Under the pieces are notes generated by a model that was not told where the DNA came from, ran no database searches, and was given only the letters and a program-made list of their open reading frames with translations. Below, one piece after another: positions 54,915-63,840 of a DNA stretch of 64,000 nucleotides. A program made the position numbers and the translations under genes. Position 1 is the stretch's first letter; the number at the start of each line of letters is the position of its first letter. Source of the stretch: Euborellia annulipes (Eukaryota > Arthropoda > Insecta > Dermaptera > Anisolabididae); contig JAKCPI010031637.1 in the NCBI GenBank assembly GCA_023213315.1, forward strand, positions 62,001 through 126,000. The letters are read 5' to 3'.

Positions 54915-55455
54915 TTAAAGATTATTTTATTTTTTCTAAATCTACATCTTTTTCTGAATATTTCAGCTTGAAATGTTGCAAAAAAGAGAGTTATGATTTA
55001 TTTTCTAAAAAATATCACTTCAACTAGGAGTCTTCCCAAGTTCATTTTGTCCAACTTTAAGATTTTTTTCCCAAAAAGTATTAATTATTGTAATATAATT
55101 TTGAATTCTTACTATGGATGGTAAAAGCAACAAATAAAAAAAAATTTCATCCAAATCTGAGATGCTGGGTGATTTGACATGGAATGAATGACGCAAATCC
55201 AAATGTGCCTGCATCACAATAATGATTATCGTTAAAGCCGAAAAGACCTAAAGAAAAAAGTAAAAAGCAGACATGCCAAATAATCGACATATATCCCTAC
55301 AAACATTTTATAGAGCAGAAGTGTCAAATACTTATAGGCCCTAATGTTTTAGTGTGATCGACATTCTCTTAAATTTTTGACGTATATTAATAACAAAAAA
55401 ATTTAAATTTCTTTAAACAACAAATGCATTTGTACTCTATTCTTCAAATAAATAA
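54915..55455. other. AT-rich DNA; SINE family 1 tail fragment at 55,222
   Basis: ATTATCGTTAAAGCCGAAAAGACC (55,223-55,249) matches the end of the family 1 SINE. Nothing else recognised. Confidence 0.45.
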
Positions 55456-55460
55456 TATGC

Positions 55461-56029
55461 ACGTTTTGAGGCCCTCTGAATCCAAAAAAGTGGTTTTCGC
55501 GACATGGTCTGTCTGTGTGTCCGTGTGTCTGTGTGTGTGTGTCTGTGAACAAAATATCTCAAGAACGAAAAGAGCTAGGAGGTTGAAATTTTATATTTAA
55601 GTTAGGCACCCCCTTGGAACGTGACAAGAAGCTTTTGAACAAAATCGGCCAAAGAGTACTAGTACTTTACTGATGTACTTTTTCAGCTTTTTTCGATTTT
55701 CTCAAAATTCGCTTCAACGGTTTTGATTAAAATTCAAAAATCAATTATTTTTTAGATGCTCTTTAAAATGTATATTCTTATTTTGCCAATGAAATGTTCT
55801 GAAGACCACTTTACTCTTGTACTTCATAGGAAAGATATGAGAAATGGTTGCTATGATAAGAAAATATAAATATTTTCCCCATGTTTATAAATTTTATATT
55901 TTGAAATTCAAATGTAACGTACTATCCGAAACTAATCATATGTCGACACAAAAAATCTGGTGTGACAAGTACAGACCACAACTTTCTCTTGCCAAAGGGT
56001 AAGAGAAAGTTGTGTGCTGTACCACCAGA
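55461..56029 (-). mobile_element. snapback element copy 20, tail missing
   Basis: Starts at ACGTTTTGAGG, carries a GT-rich microsatellite at 55,508-55,548 and runs through GAACGAAAAGAGCTAGGAGG and GTACTAGTAC to the head hairpin. The two arms of the head differ (CTCTTGCC loop) but pair. Confidence 0.85.
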
Positions 56030-56230
56030 TTTTTTTAAATCACGAAAAACAAATATTCTTTCAATGATCAAGACAGAATATAAGAACACTCGGTATAAGC
56101 CTACTAATATAATTCAAAATTCAAACTAATTATTATTTTTCATTTATTTTCTTAAAATTAAAATTTTTTTTTTGTAAAATTCTCAACATAAAAATTTTGA
56201 CTATCATGTCAAGAAGTTTTCGTGATTGAC

Positions 56231-56317
56231 ACGGGCGTAATTAGGGGAGTGCCGGGGGCCGGCCCCCTAGAAGGCTCGGGCCCCCCCCCCAGCCGAATTC
56301 TTTAGTTACGCCCATGG
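56231..56317. mobile_element. 87-bp hAT-type mini-element
   Basis: Between TGATTGAC (56,223-56,230) and TGATCGAC (56,318-56,325), an 8-bp duplication with one mismatch. Ends GGGCGTAATTAG and CTAAAGAATTC..TAGTTACGCCC are inverted; the interior is G/C runs. A second end of the family (GGGTGTAACTAGGGAGG) is at 56,963. Confidence 0.65.
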
Positions 56318-56319
56318 TG

Positions 56320-57160
56320 ATCGACCATTTGATACGGTACATCAGAACGGAGTAGATCTCTTATTGCAAAATGTCTGGCTAACTTAGTGATATAGACTTT
56401 ATTTATCGAAAAAATGATTATACAATTAACTCTATGATAAAAACCTGAAGATTTAGGCTCTGACACTGACTGAGAGATAGAGATATGATCTGCTGTCCTT
56501 TCCTCTGACTCCTCTTTCGCTTACACCGGATGTTCATCGTAACCTGTTTAATCTCTAGGAACGATTCTATCTCGGGGGCTCTTGATAAGATATAAGAATG
56601 GGAACGAATTAATAGACACCACTCGATTCTTTTAATTAACGTGAAAAAGAAAAAGAAAAAATACGTATATATTAACAATTATCTAAAACCTGTTTCGATG
56701 TCTTCTGCCTATCTCTTTCTTCTTCTTGTTAGTAAATTTAATTTTATTTGAGAAAATTTTAAGCTAACGAGTAATGAGGGAATTGTTTTCAAGATGTATG
56801 GATGAATTAAAAAAAGATAAAATAATTATATGTAAAAAAAAAACATTTTATATAATATTTTTCAAAATAATATCAAGCTTTTTAATCAAATTCATTTATA
56901 ATTATTAAATTTTTTAAGGAAAGAAGCGAAACTTGTGGCGGATCTAGGGAGTAATCTCCATGGGTGTAACTAGGGAGGGGGGGTCCCCGACCCAGATGGG
57001 AGCCCGTCCCAAGAAAAATTGAGACAAATTGGACCTTCCAGGCCTCCAGCCAAATTTCCTAGCCCTATGGTAATTTCAGTCCCATATAGAATGTATATAA
57101 GTAGTGAGCTCCTTGGGCAGAGGGGGACGACAGGCTGCTGCTCTATAAGCATAAAAATAA
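56320..57160. other. AT-rich DNA plus a GC-rich MITE-like stretch
   Basis: 56,935-57,150 begins GGCGGATCTAGGGAG and GGGTGTAACTAGGGAGGGGG, both typical of hAT-type ends, but the far end could not be paired. No gene recognised. Confidence 0.4.
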
Positions 57161-57163
57161 AAA

Positions 57164-57846
57164 TCTGGTGTGACTGGCGCACAGCACACAACTTTCTCTT
57201 ACCTTCGGTATCGAAAGTTGTGTTCTGTGCTTGTCACACCAGATTTTTTGTGTCAACATATATTTAGTTCCCGACAGTACGGAATATATGAATTCAGATG
57301 TAAAATTTATAAGTATCTGAAAATATTTATATTTTGTTACCATGGCAACCATTTCTCCTATCTTCCCTATGAAATACAAGAGTAAAGTGGTCTTCAGAAG
57401 ATTTCAATTGCAAAATGAGAATATACATTTTAAAGAGAATCTAAAAGTTAATTGATTTTTGAATTTAAAAAAAAAATCGTTGGAGCAAATTTTGAGAAAA
57501 ACGAAAAAAACTGAAAAAGTACATCAGTAAAGTACTAGTACTCTTTGGCCGATTTTGATTAAAAGCTTATTTTTCCGGTCCCGGGGGGTGTTTAACTTAA
57601 ATATCAAATTTCAACCTCGTAGCTCAATTCCTTCATGCTTAAAATTGAACACACACCCACACACACACACACACACCCACCCACCCACCCACCCACAGAC
57701 AGACCATGTCGCGAAAACCACTTTTTTGGATCCAGGAGACCTCAAAACGTGAAGATCCATCAAAATCTCGACATCGAATTTTTGACATGAATCCAATACT
57801 TTCTCTCTATATATATATTACATATATACATAGGTAAGAGAAAGTA
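57164..57846 (+). mobile_element. snapback element copy 21, full length
   Basis: Intact head (57,164-57,243), CCATGGCAACCATTTCTCC, GTACTAGTACTC, CACA/CCAC repeat (57,649-57,696), GACCATGTCGCGAAAACC and intact tail hairpin to AGGTAAGAGAAAGTA. One of the best copies for building a consensus. Confidence 0.9.
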
Positions 57847-57941
57847 AAAAGAAATAAAGAAATATAATATTAAGTCGAAAAATCTTTTAATTTTTTTTAA
57901 ACAACTAGGGCTAGATATTAAAAAAAAAATTATATTTTTAG

Positions 57942-58288
57942 TAGGAACTGACCAAATATTCGGTTTCGGTTACGGTTTCGACCAGTTTCGGCCAAAAATC
58001 CTGGTTTCGGCCAAAAAGTAGCCGAAACCTGAGTCTGAAAAGATGGGATGAGACGAGACTCGCGTGCAAAAAAAAGGTCAAATTATTTGCACTTGAGGGA
58101 GAAAAAAATTGCGGAAAAAATTTAGTCTCCCTAAAAAAAAAGGTAAAATGATCTTCACGGAAGGGGAAAAAATTTTCCGCATTTTTTAAAGGAAATATAA
58201 GTTTCGGTTACGGTTTCGGCCGAAACTAAGATTGAGTCCGAAATTCGGTTTCGATTTCGGCTGAAAATCTTGTTTCGGTCGGATCCTA
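57942..58288. mobile_element. hAT-type MITE, 347 bp, perfect 8-bp target duplication
   Basis: ATTTTTAG flanks both ends (57,934-57,941 and 58,289-58,296). Ends TAGGAACTGACC and, reverse-complemented, TAGGATCCGACCGAA are inverted. The interior is built of TTCGGTTTCGG-type short repeats in both orientations (near 57,962-58,030 and 58,200-58,265). No coding region. Confidence 0.85.
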
Positions 58289-58289
58289 A

Positions 58290-58960
58290 TTTTTAGCATA
58301 TATTTCTTTTAATTATAAATATTATTTCATTTTTTTTTTTGTCAGGTGATTTAAAGAGATTATTGGGACTAATATCATTTGAAAATTAGAGATTAGATTT
58401 TTGTCAGTATAGTTATTTTGACCTGAAGAAGTCAGAAAAATCGGTCGAAACGCCGACACTTTTAAACAATCAAAGCAGGCAGGAAAGTAGGGGGGGGGGA
58501 GAGGGAGTTTGAATGCTCAAACAGTATTTAAAATTTTATTTATAACAGCAAGTTTGTCTCTTTATATATGGGGTGTTTCAAGATGGACTTTACAACTTTG
58601 AAAATTCATATTTTATTGAGAGAACCTTCCGAGGTGATTGTAGTGTCAATTTGTAGGGAAATACACCAACCAAGCTTTGACTCGCGTAGTTGGCTAGTGC
58701 CAAATCGCGCTCTCCGAGTACTAGTACTAGTTTCTTTTTTTTACCTAAAACTAAAGAGTTTGGGAAGAAATTGACTACCGATTGGAATGTGTGCAGGATA
58801 ACAACGGAAGCTACATAGAACATCTTTAGTTTGGGTTTAAAAAAATGAGATGTGTTTTCCTTTAAACAACACTAAAACCAGCTCTGTAGCTTCTTTGAAT
58901 AAATTTGATTCTTCAAACCAACGCCCGGGATCCACAACCTGTACTAAACTCTTGCAATTT
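58290..58960. other. intergenic DNA with a degenerate ribozyme-like trace
   Basis: 58,423-58,460 reads CTGAAGAAGTC...GGTCGAAACGCC; helices do not close. No gene recognised. Confidence 0.4.
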
Positions 58961-58963
58961 TGC

Positions 58964-59006
58964 TTGCCCTGAGTATAAGTGCAACAAGTACTCGAAACGT
59001 CGGCAA
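58964..59006 (+). ncRNA. hammerhead-like motif, non-standard stem II
   Basis: Stem I TTGCC 58,964-58,968 with GGCAA 59,002-59,006, five pairs. Core CTGAGTA, then GAAAC and GTC (58,994-59,001). Stem II can only form by pairing GAGTA of the core with TACTC before GAAAC, so the catalytic fold is doubtful. Confidence 0.45.
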
Positions 59007-59009
59007 CTA

Positions 59010-60640
59010 AATTTAAAGCTTTTTTTTATTTCACCTGGCTGCTGTTCCCGGGAAGAATCCCGTCCCTTATCTACAGCATTCGACTCAAGAAATTTTATCT
59101 AAATATTCATTTGTTCAATTTTTGTAGTATTTTATCAATAGTGTTTTGAACAAAGAGGAATCGTGTTGGAATTATAATTATAATCACAGGTCAGCTACAG
59201 ACCCCCATATTGCCAAAAGGGGTTGCAGGATGATATATTACTTTAGAAAATAAATATTTAGATGTCCTTGGATGTAGTAAATTGAAATTGAATGTTTCCC
59301 TGCCCTCCTCAAATGACTCAAAGATTCAACTAAATGGAATAATATTTGTTTTGAAATTGTAGTGCTTTGAATTGAGTTTCATTTTCTTGGCTTTCTGACA
59401 AAAAAAAAACTAATTTTATAAAATTCTTTATGTATGTATACAATTAATTCATAGAACTAGATATGAAATACAATATAACGCTTTTAATGTTAGGGTTGCA
59501 TTCTGAGAAATTATTACATTAAGTGAATCAACATTAAACGGCACATCAAAGTGATTAATGACCAAATGAAAACAAAGACGACATCTTTTATCATAACAAG
59601 CAAGAAAAACAGATTCGAATTTTAGCATCTGAATTTATAGCTACTCGGTTACAATTAATCGTTAATTGTTCTTTTGAAAGGGATTGAATAAATCCAAAAT
59701 CATTGATTTCCGCTCAGAAATATTTCCCTCTTAATGATAGCCTGGTGAAAATGTGACATTATTAACGAAGGAAGGAGATTTTTTTTTCATATTGAAACCA
59801 AGCCTATATTTAAAGAAAAAAAAATATAATTAAATATTCTAGGCGGAAATATACAATTTGAGTTAGATAAGATTCTTTTAAGTAATATCTATCTATGATC
59901 CAATCAGGATATGGGCCCTTTGCTATGGAGGACTCGACGAGGAAAAGGTCAAGGACACGCTTGGTGGAGGCGATTTTCAATTTTACACATTGTAGATGAT
60001 CGAAATTTGTGCTTCAAAAATAGAAAATAGCATAAATTCGAGATACGATCATTCAACTTAAAGAAAGAGAAAATAATTGAGCATAGGATGTTAATTATGT
60101 GTGGTCTCCGGGATCTCTATTCAATCCAACAAGAGACTTCCCTTAGGATTTCCTTTAATTGATAGCTAGCGACCGATCACTTTATAATTTATCTTAAAAG
60201 CGGAAACTCTTATTATTGGAGTATCAAAAGAAAATAAATTAATTGGTGTGTTTTTTAGAAGAGAAGGGGACAGGGTATTTAACTTTACTATCCCCTCCCC
60301 CACGCCAGAAGCCCTAAACTTAAACTAGATATTTTCGATTCTTATTCAATAATATTTTAATTCTAGTTTTATTATAATTTTTTATTAGCTGCGCCGCCCA
60401 CCTCCTGCCTGGACCCAACTCGCCAAAATTCGACACATCTCAATGCTTTCCAAAGGGCAAATTTTGCGTTTTCTGGAATTTTTTGCGGCTCCCTTTTTGA
60501 AAATTTGGGAACCCGAGTATTTTTGCTGGACTCTCCATAACGTCCTCTATTTCGTTTTAAAATTCCAAAGAGAAGTTGGTCAGAGTGAGATAGACGGACA
60601 GTCAGGCACTTAACTTTTATTTAAATACATTTTCTTCATT
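59010..60640. other. AT-rich intergenic DNA
   Basis: Largest stretch (1.6 kb) without a recognised repeat. Frames are short and without family signatures. 59,900-59,980 and 60,380-60,560 are slightly less AT-rich. Confidence 0.5.
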
Positions 60641-60642
60641 TT

Positions 60643-61309
60643 TACTTTCTCTTATCTCTATAAAGAGAAAGTATTGGATTCATGTCAAAAATTCGATGTC
60701 AAGATTTTGAAGGATATACACATTTTGAGGTCCCCTGAATCCAAAAAGTGGTTTTGCGCGACATGGTCTGTCTGTCTGTCTGGTGGGTGTCTGTCTGTCT
60801 GTCTGTGAACAAAATATCTCAAGAACGAAAAGTGCTAGGAGGTTGAAATTTTAAATTCAAGTTAGGCACCCTCATGGGACGTGACACGAAGCTTTTGAAA
60901 TCGACCAGAGAGTACTGGTACTTTACTGATGCACTTTTTCAGTTTTTTTCGATTTCCTTCGCTCCAACGATTTTTTTTTTATTAATAATAAAATATAATT
61001 CAAAAATCAATTATTTTGTAGATTCTCAATAAAATGTATATCCTCATTTTGTGATTGAAATCTTCTGAAGACCACTTTACTCTTGTACTTCATAGAAAAG
61101 ATAGGAGAAATGTTTGCCATGGTAACAAAATATAAATATTTTCCCATACTTATAAATTTTTTTACATCTTGAAATTAGAATGTACCGTACGTACTGTTGG
61201 AAACTAAATATATCTCGACACAAAAAAATCTGGTGTGACAAGCACAGAACACAACTTTCGATTACCGAAGGTAAGAGAAAGTTGTGTGCTGTGCGACCAT
61301 CACACCAGA
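60643..61309 (-). mobile_element. snapback element copy 22, near full length
   Basis: Tail hairpin reduced, (CTGT)n microsatellite at 60,768-60,805 in place of CA/CCCA, body complete, head hairpin 61,226-61,309 intact. The microsatellite motif differs from other copies although its position is the same. Confidence 0.9.
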
Positions 61310-61326
61310 ATTTTTTTTTTACTTGT

Positions 61327-61410
61327 TTAAGGTTTTTTTCGGCATCTAATCCGTAATTATTTCAAATGAATGATGGCCAAATGGAATAAATTTTCTCTCT
61401 TGGGGCCGGA
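61327..61410 (-). repeat. SINE family 1 fragment
   Basis: AAGGTTTTTTTCGGCATCTA and ATGGCCAAATGG correspond to the SINE 3' half in inverse order; head absent. Confidence 0.45.
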
Positions 61411-61599
61411 CCACAAACAAAAAAATATGGTTTGATTGAGCACTCATGTGGATATATTATTAGTTTATTTAGTCTCCGATAGTACCCTAATAACTAAGGA
61501 CATAATTTCATCTCTTTATCTATAAATCCGAAATAGTAGATTAATAAAATAGACAAAGAAGAAATCTCGTAACTGAAAATGCGAATTATTCTTTGTGAA

Positions 61600-61925
61600 G
61601 ACAAAAAGGCGCGTGCTTGTCTTGATAAATATCCGTCTTACGAGGTGAGGTGATGAGGTGGTGAGATTAGTTGATGTTGAGGTTTCCCCTTCACAACCAA
61701 TGAGCCATGTCGGTGAATGAAAGCCTCCCCTCAGCCTCAACAGGGCCCGTCAACGGGAGGACGACGTCGTCGGCAACGACAGCGACGACGACGCCGGATT
61801 TCCGCCGGAAGTTAACCGTTTCCGTCCGACGCCCTCCTCCTCGTCTTCTTCATCTTCTTCTTTGTCTGACTCTTCTCTTGATGGACAACACTTGTCTTTG
61901 TTTGATGATTGACAATCGAACAAAT
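61600..61925. promoter_or_regulatory. CG-rich island: candidate 5' region or exon
   Basis: Abrupt rise in G+C and CpG between AT-rich flanks, including GACGACGTCGTCGGC and CGACGACGACGCCGG. It contains the candidate exon described separately. Confidence 0.35.
61735..61910 (+). CDS. possible terminal coding exon, unidentified (weak)
   Basis: After CCTCCCCTCAG, a plausible 3' splice site, one frame is open for about 58 codons: ARQREDDVVGNDSDDDAGFP, PEVNRFRPTPSSSSSSSSS, LSDSSLDGQHLSLFDD, then stop TGA at 61,909. Composition is acidic and Ser-rich, with high G+C at third positions unlike the surroundings. No family is recognised. Against it: low complexity, an island context that can create open frames by chance, and no neighbouring exon found. 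Confidence 0.25.
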
Positions 61926-61929
61926 ATTT

Positions 61930-62260
61930 AACGTAATTTTTTTTTTTTTTAGTAATATTTTTAAGAGTTGGGGCAATCTAAAAATAATACAAGAGTGTTT
62001 CCATTGAAAAGTTTAACAGCCATCCATCCATCAGTGAAGTAGAGCAAACTTCCTTCTTCAATGAATTATTCTTTTCTATGAATGAAATGAATTATATTTA
62101 TAAAAAAAAATTTCGAACTCTTATACAATTAAAATTTCATTTTAGCCATGCCAGTGAAAGGCTATTTTAAGAGAGGGCTTCCATCTTGCTTGAGCGCTAA
62201 GAGAAAATAATAGATAAGCACGCCTATTATTAGAAAAATCATTCTGAATAAATAAATTTT
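61930..62260. other. AT-rich intergenic DNA
   Basis: Nothing recognised. Confidence 0.5.
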
Positions 62261-62267
62261 TAAAAAA

Positions 62268-62352
62268 TCTGGTGTGACAGGTCGCATATATATGTGATAT
62301 ATATTATTCTATATATTTAGTTTCCACCGATATACATGTAATAGAAATCAAG
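62268..62352 (+). mobile_element. snapback element fragment
   Basis: TCTGGTGTGACAGGTCGCA, then most of the hairpin is deleted; ATATATTTAGTTTCCACCGA and AGAAATCAAGA remain. It directly precedes the next copy. Confidence 0.7.
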
Positions 62353-62678
62353 ACCCTAAAATCTGGTGTGACTGGTCGCACAGCACACAACTTTCTCTTA
62401 CCTTCGGTAATCGAAAGTTGTGTACTGTGCTTGTCACATCAGATTTTTTGTGTCGACATATATTTAGTTCCCGACAGTAGGCAACATTTGAATTCAGATG
62501 TAAAATTTAAGTATGGGAAAATATTTATTCTTAACGATGGTGTGGTCTGGTAATATTAATATATTTTAATTATAAGAGGTTTTACTCAGACTACAAAAAT
62601 TCTAGGTGGTCTTGAATATTTAATTTCTAAATTATTAGAATGAATTAAGTCAAAAGTGCTGAGGCGATAAATTTATTC

Positions 62679-62706
62679 GACCTTTCGGCATACAGCCATC
62701 TTCAGA
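62679..62706 (-). ncRNA. hammerhead-like motif in the Penelope-like element terminus
   Basis: On the minus strand CTGAAGAT is followed by a GGC...GCC helix and GAAAGGTC. The core matches CUGANGA plus an extra U, but the usual ACGU before the cleavage residue is AGGU and stem I pairs poorly (one wobble). It ties the other motifs in the window to Penelope-like elements. Probably inactive. Confidence 0.5.
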
Positions 62707-63026
62707 GCACTAAAAAATAACGAGATATATATACACATATATACAATATTTATAAAAGAATTCTAAAAAATACCTTTGAATAATTTACACCAAAATCAAA
62801 AACAGAGGAGATAAAATTGAAAAATTTTAAAAAAATGAATATCTAATAAAAACTTGAATCAATTCCAAATAAATAAAAAGCATAAATAAAAATGAAAATA
62901 AAAAATAAAAAATAAAAAAAATAATAATATTATCAAAAAAATGTTTTCAAAAAAACGGGAGACTATTAACTCATATATATAAATATATATATCTTCATAC
63001 AAGTTTTTTAGCAACTCTTTACATGT

Positions 63027-63062
<36 letters not shown>

Positions 63063-63067
63063 ATTCA

Positions 63068-63439
63068 CAGTCTATTAATAATATTCGAATAACAAATTGA
63101 TGAAAGTTCACTCTCGCACTTATAGTTGACAGCATTGTTGAGGTTTTTAATAATAAATAAGGATTCTTTGAACTTCCTTCTGTTTTGCTCGTTCTCATTA
63201 GCCATTATACAAGGATCCTCAAAATTCCATTTATGTCTTTCATCAATATAATGTTGTGACAATGCACTAACAGGTTCTAATTTAATGCACGAATTAACGT
63301 GTTCTTTTATTCTTGTTTTAAGTTTTCGACCTGTTTCCCCAAAATAATATAAATTTCTTCCATTATTCTTGCATGTCTCACATTGTATACGATAAATAAC
63401 TCCGTTTTTTTCGAAAATACCAATTCTGAGTAAAACCTC
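63068..63439 (-). pseudogene. C-terminal GIY-YIG endonuclease domain of a Penelope-like element (partial ORF)
   Basis: The minus strand stays open for about 122 codons from the truncated 5' end to a stop just before 63,068. Near the start come KNGVIYRIQCETC, then YYFGETGRKLKTR and IKEH, which match the GIY-YIG nuclease core of Penelope-like elements (usual form YIGETGR, here FGETGR). The CETC pair followed by HVNSC and the His residues in SQHYIDERHKW fit the zinc-finger-like Cys/His arrangement typical of these endonucleases. In the family this domain nicks target DNA for target-primed reverse transcription by the upstream RT, which is absent here. No frameshift or stop interrupts the 122 codons, so the copy is younger than most transposon remnants in the window. 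A stop (TAA) lies just upstream in frame, within the terminal inverted repeat. It is not expected to be functional alone. Confidence 0.85.
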
Positions 63440-63777
63440 TTATAATTAAAATATATGAAAATATTTATATTTTGTTACCATGGCAACCATTTCTCCTATC
63501 TTTCCTATGAAGCACAAGTGTGCTTCAAACAATTTTGAGGGCAAAACGAGAATATACATTTGAAAGAGCATCTAAAAAATAATTGATTTTTGAATTTTAA
63601 TCAAAATCGTTATAGCGAAATCGAAAAAAAAAAACTGAAAAAGTGAATCAGTAAAGTGTTAGTACTCTTTGGTCGATTTTGTTCAAAAGCTTCGTGTCAT
63701 GTACCATGGGGGTGCCTAACTTGAATTTAAAATTTCAACCCCCTAGCACTTTGCGTTCTTGAGATATTTTGTTCACA

Positions 63778-63779
<2 letters not shown>

Positions 63780-63836
<57 letters not shown>
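63780..63836 (+). repeat. (AC)n microsatellite inside a snapback element
   Basis: About 29 uninterrupted AC units at the same place where other copies carry CACC, CTGT or minimal CACAGACAG. Flanked by GTTCACAG and CAGACCATGTCGCG. Confidence 0.9.

Positions 63837-63840
<4 letters not shown>

Larger units (their letters stand above)
62559..63456 (-). mobile_element. Penelope-like retroelement, 5'-truncated copy with 32-bp terminal inverted repeats
   Basis: A discrete insertion of about 0.9 kb into a snapback repeat copy: the host repeat stops at about 62,530 and resumes at about 63,457 with GAAAATATTTATATTTTG. Both ends carry the same 32-bp sequence in inverted orientation (62,559-62,590 and 63,425-63,456, no mismatch seen). 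Read on the minus strand it holds the C-terminal endonuclease reading frame, a 3' untranslated stretch with a long poly-T/poly-A run (plus-strand A run 63,031-63,060) and a hammerhead-like motif at 62,679-62,706 close to its end. Penelope-like elements are known to be 5'-truncated, to end in a GIY-YIG domain and to carry hammerhead motifs in their terminal repeats, so the assignment rests on three independent features. The reverse transcriptase is missing. Confidence 0.85.

Noticed and set aside
11241..57846. Snapback element as a Helitron
   Set aside because: The TC start and terminal hairpin are suggestive, but the end is AAAGTA instead of CTRR, the second hairpin sits at the start, and insertion between A and T is not consistent.
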